From: Candidatus Minthosoma equi | Lineage (GTDB): Bacteria > Bacteroidota > Bacteroidia > Bacteroidales > Bacteroidaceae | Assembly: GCA_018064885.1 (NCBI GenBank) | Contig: JAGHUI010000023.1 | Coordinates: 1-64,000 of the forward strand | Direction: 5' to 3' | DNA: 64,000 bases | Notes under the pieces: generated by a model | Told to the model about the DNA's origin: nothing | Databases searched by the model: none | The model's input: the letters and a program-made list of their open reading frames with translations, nothing else | Made by a program: the position numbers and the translations under genes | Shown here: in pieces, positions 17,743 to 25,161 of the stretch | Numbering within the stretch: the stretch's first letter is position 1 | How the letters are laid out: every line of letters starts with the position of its first letter

Positions 17743-18474
17743 TTATTCGAAATAAAACGTGAACACAATCATCTTGCTCTTTCCCTTGTCAACGGATTTG
17801 GTGAAAATCATCTGACTTTCATCAGAGATATCATGACGATTCTTGTTCACTACATTTGTGAGTCCGTAAAGGAACTTTATTTCAGGAATGAACTTGAAGA
17901 ATGGCAGATAGAAATCACATCCCATGCCAATCTCTAGGTAAACGTCAGTATTCGTGAGCAGATATTGTTTTTGCTTCTTGACCGTGAGGTCGAGCATAGG
18001 ATTCACGCCTGTTACAAGATACGGACGGAAGTTATTAAAACGCTCGCCAGCAAACTTGAAGTCCAAAGGCACTGAGAAGTAGGTGGACTTGATGTTCTGG
18101 TACTGCCTTTCTTGGTTTGCCTCGTTGCGGAACGCAATCTTCTTCGTTCCAAAATGCATGCTCGGAATGGCTCGGAAGGCGATGTTCTTGTTGATGTAGA
18201 ATTCTCCAAGAATACCAACGGAAAAGCCTGGCTCGTAGTCAGGAACTTCTGCGAACCACTGGTTGCCATTCGGATCTGTGTATCCGTTCTGCTGCAATTC
18301 GATATCCTGCAAATGCACGCCGGCAAAAAATCCGTAGTGGAAGCGGCGCGTGTCGATATACGGACGATTCATCACTTTTCTTGTCTGTGCCTGCATTGTC
18401 TCAGGAATACAAGAAAATAGTGCCGTCAGTAGCGACAAAAGTGCTATAATATAATAATGTGTAATCTTCATCAA
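17743..18474 (-). CDS. porT: Outer-membrane beta-barrel protein, probable PorT (type IX secretion)
   Basis: The 243-residue product has a signal peptide (1-30) and then repeated amphipathic strands ending in a C-terminal aromatic residue (MIVFTFYFE), typical of an eight-stranded barrel. The start HYGFFAGVHLQDIELQ and FSVGILGEFYINKNIAFRAIPSMHFG agree with the PorT family, which is needed for type IX secretion in Porphyromonas. PorT-like barrels are common in Bacteroidetes, so a general outer-membrane role remains possible. The T9SS-like C-terminal domain of the CotH-like protein in the window supports the assignment. It is first in the minus-strand run. Confidence 0.65.
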   Translation of the reverse strand: MMKITHYYIIALLSLLTALFSCIPETMQAQTRKVMNRPYIDTRRFHYGFFAGVHLQDIELQQNGYTDPNGNQWFAEVPDYEPGFSVGILGEFYINKNIAFRAIPSMHFGTKKIAFRNEANQERQYQNIKSTYFSVPLDFKFAGERFNNFRPYLVTGVNPMLDLTVKKQKQYLLTNTDVYLEIGMGCDFYLPFFKFIPEIKFLYGLTNVVNKNRHDISDESQMIFTKSVDKGKSKMIVFTFYFE

Positions 18475-18503
18475 CTATATAAACGAGAAAAACCTCGAAT
18501 TAT

Positions 18504-18534
18504 TTTGTCAAGAACGGATATTGACGTAACTTTG
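18504..18534 (+). promoter_or_regulatory. Promoter of the sufT-like/lpxH pair
   Basis: TTTG (18504-18507), 19 bases, TAACTTTG (18527-18534). A second TAACTTTG faces the other way at 18544-18537, giving a back-to-back pair of -7 elements two bases apart between the divergent sufT-like and porT-like genes. Confidence 0.7.
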
Positions 18535-18559
18535 TGCAAAGTTAATCAAAATTTAAATA

Positions 18560-18904
18560 ATGGCGGAAGAAATAACTAAATATTCGATAGAGGAAAAGAC
18601 TGTTGAGTATCTGAAAACTGTGTTTGACCCGGAAATCCCTGTGAACGTGTGGGACTTGGGTATGATTTACAAGATTGATGTCACAGAGAATGGCGAGGAC
18701 GCAGACAAGCCTTTCAACATCGATGTTGACATGACATTCACAGCTCCAAACTGCCCTGCAGCAGATTTCATTCTTGAAGACATCCAGCAGAAGCTTGAGG
18801 GCATTCATGGCGTGAAGGCGGTGAATGTCAATGTTGTTTTCGAACCAGAATGGACAAAAGACATGATGAGCGAGGAGGCAAAGCTCGATTTGGGATTTAT
18901 GTAA
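18560..18904 (+). CDS. SufT-like metal-sulfur cluster assembly factor (DUF59/MIP18)
   Basis: A 114-residue single MIP18-like domain. It has the signature DPEIPVNVWDLGMIY (about 24-38) and TAPNCPAADFI, whose cysteine is the conserved family residue. Proteins of this group help mature iron-sulfur proteins. It is 9 bases upstream of lpxH and shares its promoter. No suf genes are present in the window. Confidence 0.87.
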   Translation: MAEEITKYSIEEKTVEYLKTVFDPEIPVNVWDLGMIYKIDVTENGEDADKPFNIDVDMTFTAPNCPAADFILEDIQQKLEGIHGVKAVNVNVVFEPEWTKDMMSEEAKLDLGFM

Positions 18905-18913
18905 TTTAATCTT

Positions 18914-19747
18914 ATGAAATCAATCTATTTCATATCTGACGCACATCTTGGCAGCAGGGCGATCGAGCATCGCAGAACCCAGGAGAGAAGGCTTGTGAAT
19001 TTCCTTGACCAGATAAAGGACAAGGCTGAAGCTGTGTATATGCTGGGCGATATGTTTGACTTTTGGTTCGAATACAAGGAGGTTGTGCCAAAAGGCTATA
19101 CTCGCTTCCTTGGCAAAATCAGCGAGTTGACTGACATGGGGGTGGAAGTGCATTACTTCACAGGCAATCATGATATGTGGATGACCGACTATCTGGAGAA
19201 AGAGTGCGGAGTGACTATTCATCATGAACCATACACATTGGAGATTGATGATAAGATTTTCTATCTTGCTCATGGCGATGGACTTGACTATCGCGATAAA
19301 GAGTGGAAGACCAGCCTGATGTTCTGGTGCTTCCATAACAAGGTGCTGAGAAAGCTTGCCAGCTGCATTCATCCTAACATCTTCATGAACTTCGGTCTAA
19401 ATTGGGCTAAACATTCCAGAATGAAGAGGAATGAGCCAGACAAAAATCTGGACTTCGAGAACGTGACAAGCATAGTTGGTTATGAGAGTGCAAAAGGCAA
19501 TGGCGAGGAACCTTATCAGGGCGAAGACAAGGAAGGGCTGGTGCTCTATGCCAAGGACTACTTGAAGCAGCATCCAGAAGTGAATTTCTTCATCTTCGGA
19601 CATCGCCACATCGAACTTGATCTGATGCTCTCAAGAGACACTCGAATGCTTATCCTTGGCGAATGGATGACGCTCTTCACCTATGCCGTTTGGGACGGGG
19701 AATTTATGTTCATGGATAATTTTATTGAAGGCGAAACGCACCTTTAG
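18914..19747 (+). CDS. lpxH: UDP-2,3-diacylglucosamine diphosphatase (LpxH-type)
   Basis: Hydrolyses UDP-2,3-diacylglucosamine to lipid X in lipid A synthesis. The 277-residue calcineurin-like phosphoesterase shows all metal-binding blocks: SDAHLGS, LGDMFDFWFEY, GNHDMW, AHGDGLDYRD and FGHRHIE. It is slightly longer than E. coli LpxH (240 residues), as usual in Bacteroidetes. It is a peripheral membrane enzyme by family knowledge. A related phosphoesterase with another substrate cannot be excluded. Confidence 0.85.
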   Translation: MKSIYFISDAHLGSRAIEHRRTQERRLVNFLDQIKDKAEAVYMLGDMFDFWFEYKEVVPKGYTRFLGKISELTDMGVEVHYFTGNHDMWMTDYLEKECGVTIHHEPYTLEIDDKIFYLAHGDGLDYRDKEWKTSLMFWCFHNKVLRKLASCIHPNIFMNFGLNWAKHSRMKRNEPDKNLDFENVTSIVGYESAKGNGEEPYQGEDKEGLVLYAKDYLKQHPEVNFFIFGHRHIELDLMLSRDTRMLILGEWMTLFTYAVWDGEFMFMDNFIEGETHL

Positions 19748-19777
19748 TGTGCAAAATGCCTTAATTTGATAGAAATA

Positions 19778-19876
19778 TGCATATTATGCAGCGAAAAGTT
19801 GCATAATATGCATTATTTATTCATAAAAAGAGGTAACTTTGTCGTCGTTTTTGTGCATATACTGCATAATTATTCA
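19778..19876 (+). promoter_or_regulatory. Cluster of ARG-box-like palindromes and promoter upstream of argR
   Basis: Two perfect 13-base palindromes, TGCATATTATGCA (19778-19790) and TGCATAATATGCA (19800-19812), lie upstream of a -7 element TAACTTTG (19834-19841). Downstream are a degenerate copy (19854-19866) and TGCATAATTATTCA (19863-19876), which resembles the ArgR-binding half-site pair and ends 5 bases before the argR start codon. Their position suggests that ArgR autoregulates the whole arg cluster (inference). Confidence 0.65.
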
Positions 19877-19881
19877 CGAAT

Positions 19882-20367
19882 ATGACTTCAAGACAATCAA
19901 GATTAGACATAGTTAAAACTATAATCCAGACGCAGGAAATAGGAAGTCAGGACGAACTTGCTCAAGCTCTTGCAAAGGAAGGGGTGAACATGGCGCAAGC
20001 CACGCTTTCTCGCGACCTGAAAGTGCTGAAAGTTGTCAAAGGTTTCTCTCCGAGCGGACGTTCCATCTATATGATGCCCGACAATCCCTATTATCGCAGG
20101 GTGAGAGAGCACAGGCAGACAGGAACAGCAATTCAGAACGGCTTCATGTCCATCCGCATTTCTGGGCAGCTCGCCGTCATCAAATGCCGTCCGGGCTACG
20201 CAAGCGGACTTGCCAGCGACATTGACAATGCTCATTTCACCGATGTTATCGGCACGATTGCTGGCGACGACACAATTTTCCTTGCTCTTGAAGAAGGGTT
20301 TAACAAAGACACATTAGAAGCAAACTTAAGAACAATAGTACCTGTATATCCAGGTAGTCAATTATAA
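19882..20367 (+). CDS. argR: Arginine repressor
   Basis: A 161-residue ArgR. Its N-terminal winged helix-turn-helix (about 5-70) contains EIGSQDELAQAL and ATLSRDLKVLKVVK. Its C-terminal oligomerisation and arginine-binding domain contains GTIAGDDTIFLAL, the family's GT(I/L)AGDDT motif. It represses arginine biosynthesis genes when arginine is abundant. It is the first gene of the arg cluster and is preceded by several palindromic sites that probably bind the protein itself. It is followed by the GNAT gene after 2 bases. Confidence 0.96.
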   Translation: MTSRQSRLDIVKTIIQTQEIGSQDELAQALAKEGVNMAQATLSRDLKVLKVVKGFSPSGRSIYMMPDNPYYRRVREHRQTGTAIQNGFMSIRISGQLAVIKCRPGYASGLASDIDNAHFTDVIGTIAGDDTIFLALEEGFNKDTLEANLRTIVPVYPGSQL

Positions 20368-20369
20368 AA

Positions 20370-21008
20370 ATGGAATACGAAGACGGAATAAAGGTTATAG
20401 TAGCAGATGCAAGTCACGAGAAATATGTTGACTTGATTCTTGATACAATTCGCGAGGCAGCAAAGAAGCGCGGCACAGGTATTGCTGAGCGTACTCACGA
20501 GTATGTTGCTACAAAGATGAAAGAGGGCAAAGCTGTGCTGGCTCTCGATCCAAGCCAGCAGACAGAACTCGGAGACAAGTTTGTGGGATTCAGCTACATT
20601 GAGACATGGGGCAACAAAGCGTATGTCACCACATCAGGTCTGATTGTTCACCCTGACTATCAGGGACGTAACATCGCTAAGCGCATCAAGGATCACACAT
20701 TCACCCTTGCTCGTGTGCGATGGCCTCACGCAAAGGTGTTCTCGCTAACAAGCGGTGACGCTGTGATGAAGATGAACACTCAGCTCGGCTATGTGCCAGT
20801 GAGTTTCAATCAGCTTACTGACGATGAGGCATTCTGGCGCGGCTGTCAGGGATGCATCAACTATCCTATCCTCCAGATGAAAGAGCGCAAGTTCTGCATC
20901 TGCACTGGTATGCTCTACGATCCAGAGAAGCATAAGGGTGAACCTTTCGAGGTTTACACTGAAATCATCAAGGAGATGGTGAAAAGACATTTAGATAATA
21001 ATAATTAA
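20370..21008 (+). CDS. GNAT acyltransferase of the arginine cluster, possible N-acyl-glutamate synthase
   Basis: The 212-residue product has a GNAT core with the acyl-CoA-binding signature VHPDYQGRNIAKRI (about 92-105). It carries an unusual C-terminal part with cysteines (GCQGCINYP and KFCICTG). No separate argA or argJ gene is visible in the window, and Bacteroidetes are known to run arginine synthesis through N-succinylated or N-acetylated intermediates. The position between argR and argG therefore makes an N-acyl-glutamate synthase role plausible. The acyl group (acetyl or succinyl) cannot be told from the sequence. Confidence 0.75.
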   Translation: MEYEDGIKVIVADASHEKYVDLILDTIREAAKKRGTGIAERTHEYVATKMKEGKAVLALDPSQQTELGDKFVGFSYIETWGNKAYVTTSGLIVHPDYQGRNIAKRIKDHTFTLARVRWPHAKVFSLTSGDAVMKMNTQLGYVPVSFNQLTDDEAFWRGCQGCINYPILQMKERKFCICTGMLYDPEKHKGEPFEVYTEIIKEMVKRHLDNNN

Positions 21009-21025
21009 ATAATAATAGACACGCA

Positions 21026-21070
21026 CCCCGCATGGTGTCCCTTCCCTTTGGGGGAAGGTTAGGAGGGGGC
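21026..21070 (+). repeat. Interspersed GC-rich repeat, copy 2
   Basis: Begins CCGCATGGTGTCCC and contains an inverted repeat CCTTCC / GGAAGG. It fills the gap between the GNAT gene and argG, ending only 5 bases before the argG ATG, and supplies an AGGAGG sequence 8 bases before that start. Confidence 0.6.
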
Positions 21071-21075
21071 TTAGT

Positions 21076-22278
21076 ATGGAAAAGAAGAAAGTTGTCGTTG
21101 CGTTCAGCGGCGGTCTCGATACATCTTATACAGTGATGTATCTTGCAAAGGAAAAAGGTTATGAAGTTTATGCTGCATGCGCAAACACAGGCGGTTTCTC
21201 TGCCGAGCAGCTCAAGACAAACGAAGAAAATGCTTATAAGCTTGGCGCTACTAAGTATGTCACTCTCGACGTGACTCAGGAGTACTACGCTAAGTCTCTC
21301 AAATATATGGTGTTCGGCAATGTTCTCCGTAACAACTGCTACCCAATCTCTGTGTCTTCAGAGCGTATCTTCCAAGCACTTGCCATTGCTCGCTACGCTA
21401 AGGAAATCGGCGCATCGGCTATCGCTCATGGCTCAACAGGCGCTGGCAACGACCAGATTCGTTTCGACATGACATTCCTTGTTATGGCTCCAGGCGTAGA
21501 GATCATCACTCTCACTCGTGATGGCAACCTCAGCCGTCAGGAAGAGATTGACTACCTCAACAAGAACGGCTTTGCTGCAGACTTCGCTAAGTTGAAGTAT
21601 TCTTACAATGTAGGTATCTGGGGCACATCAATCTGTGGTGGCGAAATCCTTGACTCTACTCAGGGTCTGCCAGAGTCTGCTTACCTCAAGCACCCTGTTA
21701 AGGAAGGTCCAGAAATCTTGAAGCTTGGTTTCGACAAGGGCGAGCTTTGCTCAGTGAACGGCAAGAAATATGAAGATAAGATTGAGGCTATTCAGGCAGT
21801 TGAAGAGATTGGTGCTGCATACGGTATCGGTCGTGACTGTCACGTAGGCGACACAATCATCGGCATTAAGGGACGTGTAGGTTTCGAGGCAGCTGCTCCA
21901 ATGCTCATCATCGGCGCACACCGTTTCTTGGAGAAATATACACTCTCTAAGTGGCAGCAGTACTGGAAGGATCAGGTTGCTAACTGGTATGGCATGTTCC
22001 TCCATGAGTCTCAGTATCTTGAGCCTGTGATGGCGGACATCGAGGCTATGCTTGCATCGTCACAGCGCAACGTGACTGGTGAGGTTACTCTCGAGCTCCG
22101 TCCACTCGGTTTCCAGACAGTTGGTGTTGACTCTCCTAACGACCTCGTGAAGAACAAGCTCGGTGAGTATGGTGAGACTGCTAAGGCATGGTCTTCAGAG
22201 GATGCCAAGGGCTTCATCAAGGTGACTTCTACAGCTCTCCGCGCTTACTATTTGGCTCACCCAGAGGAAGAAAGATAG
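21076..22278 (+). CDS. argG: Argininosuccinate synthase
   Basis: Joins citrulline and aspartate with ATP. The 400-residue protein begins with the pyrophosphatase-type nucleotide motif VVVAFSGGLDTSYT and has the family motif GSTGAGNDQIRFDM, which contacts citrulline and aspartate. Length is normal. It lies downstream of an interspersed repeat that may influence its translation. It is followed by the inverted-repeat cassette carrying the GxxExxY gene, which separates it from argC. Confidence 0.97.
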   Translation: MEKKKVVVAFSGGLDTSYTVMYLAKEKGYEVYAACANTGGFSAEQLKTNEENAYKLGATKYVTLDVTQEYYAKSLKYMVFGNVLRNNCYPISVSSERIFQALAIARYAKEIGASAIAHGSTGAGNDQIRFDMTFLVMAPGVEIITLTRDGNLSRQEEIDYLNKNGFAADFAKLKYSYNVGIWGTSICGGEILDSTQGLPESAYLKHPVKEGPEILKLGFDKGELCSVNGKKYEDKIEAIQAVEEIGAAYGIGRDCHVGDTIIGIKGRVGFEAAAPMLIIGAHRFLEKYTLSKWQQYWKDQVANWYGMFLHESQYLEPVMADIEAMLASSQRNVTGEVTLELRPLGFQTVGVDSPNDLVKNKLGEYGETAKAWSSEDAKGFIKVTSTALRAYYLAHPEEER

Positions 22279-22303
22279 TTTATTGGTGCGCAAGCGCCAA
22301 TTG

Positions 22304-22344
22304 GAAAAACCTTTAAGAAACAGAACAAAAACAAGAAAAAACAA
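22304..22344 (+). repeat. Left arm of a perfect 41-bp inverted repeat
   Basis: The arm begins GAAAAACCTTTAAGAAACAG and ends 4 bases before the ATG of the GxxExxY gene. Its exact reverse complement lies at 22788-22828. Outside it, GCGCAAGCGCCAA (22288-22300) imperfectly extends the match to 22831-22847. Confidence 0.95.
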
Positions 22345-22348
22345 TTAT

Positions 22349-22780
22349 ATGTTCATCAAACAAAACTTAGAGCCAGTCCTCGCTGAGAAGTTGCGTAAGT
22401 ACGTTTATGACATAATTGGATGCTGTCAAGATGTTCATCGTGAACAAGGGCCAGAATTGACAGAATACGTTTACCAAGAGTCGTTAGCAATTGCGTTCCG
22501 TCAAGCTGGAATTTCTGCTATAAAGGAGTACTGGTTTCATCCAAAGTTTAGAGGAGAAGAATTAAACACCAAAATGCGTGTTGACTTTTTCTGCAAGAAC
22601 AAGGTTTTTGTTGAATGTAAAGCGATAGAACAAATAGGACTTCATGAACGCTTACAATTATGGGCGTACATGCGCGCAGCAAACATACGCATAGGTATTC
22701 TTTACAACTTTCTTCCTGTAATGGACGAGTGTGAAAAATACTACTATGACCCAGAAACAAAATCAATAAGCTATTTCTAA
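22349..22780 (+). CDS. GxxExxY-family PD-(D/E)XK nuclease-like protein
   Basis: A 143-residue protein matching the GxxExxY family: VHREQGPELTEYVYQESL near the N-terminus and RVDFFCKNKVFVECKA (about 87-102), where aspartate and E-x-K form the PD-(D/E)XK nuclease pattern. In the signature the usual glycine three residues before the glutamate is a glutamate. The ATG at 22349 is chosen because it gives the family N-terminus; earlier in-frame ATG codons lie in the repeat. The gene fits inside a perfect 41-bp inverted repeat with 4 and 7 bases to spare, interrupting the arg cluster. The biological role of the family is unknown. Confidence 0.88.
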   Translation: MFIKQNLEPVLAEKLRKYVYDIIGCCQDVHREQGPELTEYVYQESLAIAFRQAGISAIKEYWFHPKFRGEELNTKMRVDFFCKNKVFVECKAIEQIGLHERLQLWAYMRAANIRIGILYNFLPVMDECEKYYYDPETKSISYF

Positions 22781-22787
22781 AAGCAAT

Positions 22788-22828
22788 TTGTTTTTTCTTG
22801 TTTTTGTTCTGTTTCTTAAAGGTTTTTC
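22788..22828 (-). repeat. Right arm of the perfect 41-bp inverted repeat
   Basis: Exact reverse complement of 22304-22344. It starts 7 bases after the stop codon of the GxxExxY gene. argC begins 36 bases downstream. Confidence 0.95.
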
Positions 22829-22864
22829 TTAACTTGGCGCCATGCGCAAAAAAAACATATTATT

Positions 22865-23881
22865 ATGATTAAAGTAGGTATATTAGGTGCAGCAGGTTAT
22901 ACAGGAGGTGAGCTTATTCGCCTTCTGCTTAATCACCCTGAGGTGGAGATCGTCTTCGCCAACTCTGAGAGTAACGCAGGCAATAAAGTATATGATGTAC
23001 ATGAGGGCTTGATGGGCGACACAGAGATGGAGTTCTCTTCCGAGATGCCTTTCGACCAAGTGGATGTTGTCTTCTTCTGCTTCGGACATGGCAAGAGTGA
23101 GGCTTTCCTCAAGGAACATGAGATTCCTGCCAATGTGAAGATTATCGACCTTGCACAGGACTTCCGCATCAAGGGTGACCATGACTACGTCTATGGTCTT
23201 CCTGAGATTCACAGAGAAGAGATTGGAAAGTGCCAGCATCTTGCTAACCCAGGCTGCTTCGCCACTTGCATTCAGGAAGGTCTCCTTCCTCTCGCAAAGG
23301 CAGGCTTGCTCACTAATGACATCAGCGTGAACGCAATTACTGGTTCTACAGGTGCTGGTCAGAAGCCTGGCGCAACAACTCATTTCTCTTGGCGCAACAA
23401 CAACTTCTCTACATACAAGCTCTTCACTCATCAGCATCTCCATGAGATTTGTCAGACACTCAATGAGCTTCGCCCAGAAGGCACTCCACGAGTTGTTGAC
23501 ACACTCAACGAAGGCTTTGAGGCAGAGGGTATCACTGTGGATTTCATCCCTTACCGTGGCGACTTCGCTCGTGGCATCTTCTGTACTGAGACAATAAAGC
23601 TCGACAAGGCAATGCCAGCAGAAGATATTGTTGCTCTCTACAAGGACTTCTTCAAGGACGCAGCCTTCACTCACTACTCTGACAAAGCAATTGATTTGAA
23701 GCAGGTTGTGAACACTAACAAGGCACTCGTTCATGTTGATGTCTTCGGCAAGAAAGTTGTTGTCACTTCCATGATTGACAACCTCCTCAAGGGTGCTGTT
23801 GGTCAGGCAGTACAAAATATGAACATCATGTTCGGCATCGATGAAAGAGCCGGACTTAACCTAAAAGCAAGCGCATTTTAA
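22865..23881 (+). CDS. argC: N-acyl-gamma-glutamyl-phosphate reductase
   Basis: NADPH-dependent reduction of N-acyl-glutamyl phosphate to the semialdehyde. The 338-residue protein begins VGILGAAGYTGGELIRLL (nucleotide binding) and carries the catalytic cysteine C131 in NPGCFATC. HFSWRNNNFSTYKLFTHQH is the family acceptor region. Whether the acyl group is acetyl or succinyl is not visible. It is separated from argG by the inverted-repeat cassette and from argD by about 100 bases of AATTAGG-type repeats. Confidence 0.95.
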   Translation: MIKVGILGAAGYTGGELIRLLLNHPEVEIVFANSESNAGNKVYDVHEGLMGDTEMEFSSEMPFDQVDVVFFCFGHGKSEAFLKEHEIPANVKIIDLAQDFRIKGDHDYVYGLPEIHREEIGKCQHLANPGCFATCIQEGLLPLAKAGLLTNDISVNAITGSTGAGQKPGATTHFSWRNNNFSTYKLFTHQHLHEICQTLNELRPEGTPRVVDTLNEGFEAEGITVDFIPYRGDFARGIFCTETIKLDKAMPAEDIVALYKDFFKDAAFTHYSDKAIDLKQVVNTNKALVHVDVFGKKVVVTSMIDNLLKGAVGQAVQNMNIMFGIDERAGLNLKASAF

Positions 23882-23883
23882 TT

Positions 23884-23975
23884 GAATTAGGAATTAGGAA
23901 TGTGGAATTAGGAATTATTACTGTTCCATGTCCAACACATTCAATTCCTAATTCCTAATTCCCAATTCCTAATTT
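23884..23975 (+). repeat. Short-unit inverted repeat upstream of argD
   Basis: Several GAATTAGGAATTAGGAAT-type units (23884-23917) are followed by their complements, AATTCCTAATTCCTAATTCC and neighbours (23942-23975), giving a potential long hairpin between argC and argD. A related shorter run occurs after argD (25124-25160). Confidence 0.8.
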
Positions 23976-23982
23976 CATAAAA

Positions 23983-25125
23983 ATGAATTTATTCGACGTA
24001 TATCCACTATTCGACATAGCAATCGACAAAGGTCAAGGTTGCAAGGTGTGGGACGACAAAGGTCAGGAATACCTCGACCTTTATGGCGGTCACGCAGTAA
24101 TCAGCGTTGGTCACGCACACCCACACTATGTAGAAGCTATCAGCAAGCAGGTTGCTAAGCTTGGCTTCTACTCAAACTCAGTTCAGAACCCACTCCAGAA
24201 GGAACTCGCTCAGCGCCTTGGCAAGGCATGCGGCTATGAGGACTATCAGCTCTTCCTCATCAACTCTGGCGCCGAGGCAAATGAGAACGCAATGAAGCTC
24301 GCTTCCTTCTACAACGGACGCACACGCATTCTTTCAGCAGAGAAAGCATTCCACGGTCGCACATCTCTTGCTGTCGAGGCTACTGCCAACCCAAAGATCA
24401 TCGCACCTATCAACGCAAATGGTCATGTCACCTACCTCCCTCTCAACGATCTCGCAGCATGGAAGGAAGAGATTGAGAAAGGCGATGTCTGTGCAGTCAT
24501 CATCGAGTGCATCCAGGGCGTAGGCGGCATCCGCATGGTCAGTGCAGAATTCCTTCAGGGCATTCGCGCTCTCTGCAACGAGTACAACACAGTTCTCATC
24601 TGCGACGAGATCCAGTGCGGTTACGGTCGCTCAGGCAAGTTCTTCGCACATCAGCATCTTGGTGTGAAGCCAGACATGATTACAGTGGCAAAGGGCATCT
24701 GCAACGGTTTCCCAATGGGTGGTGTGCTTATTTCTCCAAAGTTCACCCCTGTCTATGGTCAGCTCGGCACAACTTTCGGCGGCAACCACCTCAGCTGTGC
24801 TGGTGCCCTTGCTGTTCTCGACATCATTGAGAACGAGAAACTTATTGAGAATGCAGCCAATGTTGGCAAGTACCTCATTGACACACTCACAGCAGAGATG
24901 AAGGCAGGCAACCTCCCACACGTTGTTGACGTTCGCGGACAGGGACTCATGATTGGCATTGAGCTTGACATCCCATACAAGGAGCCACGCACACGCCTCA
25001 TCAAAGAGCAGCATTGTTTTACAGGATGCTCTGGCACCAACGTCATCCGTCTTCTCCCACCACTCTGCCTCTCCATGGAGCAGGCACAGGACTTCATCAC
25101 ACGCTTCAAGGCAGTACTGCAATAA
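23983..25125 (+). CDS. argD: N-acyl-ornithine aminotransferase
   Basis: Class III PLP-dependent aminotransferase that converts the argC product to N-acyl-ornithine with glutamate. The 380-residue protein contains FLINSGAEANENAMKLA (cofactor phosphate binding), ICDEIQCGYGR and the PLP lysine K237 in TVAKGICNGFPMGG. The length is that of ArgD rather than longer GABA aminotransferases. It is bracketed on both sides by AATTCC-rich repeats. argB and the transcarbamylase gene are not in the window. Confidence 0.94.
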   Translation: MNLFDVYPLFDIAIDKGQGCKVWDDKGQEYLDLYGGHAVISVGHAHPHYVEAISKQVAKLGFYSNSVQNPLQKELAQRLGKACGYEDYQLFLINSGAEANENAMKLASFYNGRTRILSAEKAFHGRTSLAVEATANPKIIAPINANGHVTYLPLNDLAAWKEEIEKGDVCAVIIECIQGVGGIRMVSAEFLQGIRALCNEYNTVLICDEIQCGYGRSGKFFAHQHLGVKPDMITVAKGICNGFPMGGVLISPKFTPVYGQLGTTFGGNHLSCAGALAVLDIIENEKLIENAANVGKYLIDTLTAEMKAGNLPHVVDVRGQGLMIGIELDIPYKEPRTRLIKEQHCFTGCSGTNVIRLLPPLCLSMEQAQDFITRFKAVLQ

Positions 25126-25160
25126 TTCCTAACTCCACATTCCCAATTCCTAATTCCACT
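25124..25160 (+). repeat. AATTCCTAATTCC-type repeat after argD
   Basis: The stretch between the argD stop and the nitroreductase start consists of AATTCCTAACTCC and AATTCCTAATTCC units of the same family as 23942-23975. It ends 1-2 bases before the nitroreductase ATG. Confidence 0.7.
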
Positions 25161-25161
25161 C

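Noticed and set aside
22883..23815. Minus-strand frame of 310 codons opposite argC
   Set aside because: argC is certain from its catalytic cysteine and nucleotide motif. The antisense frame is a by-product of codon use.
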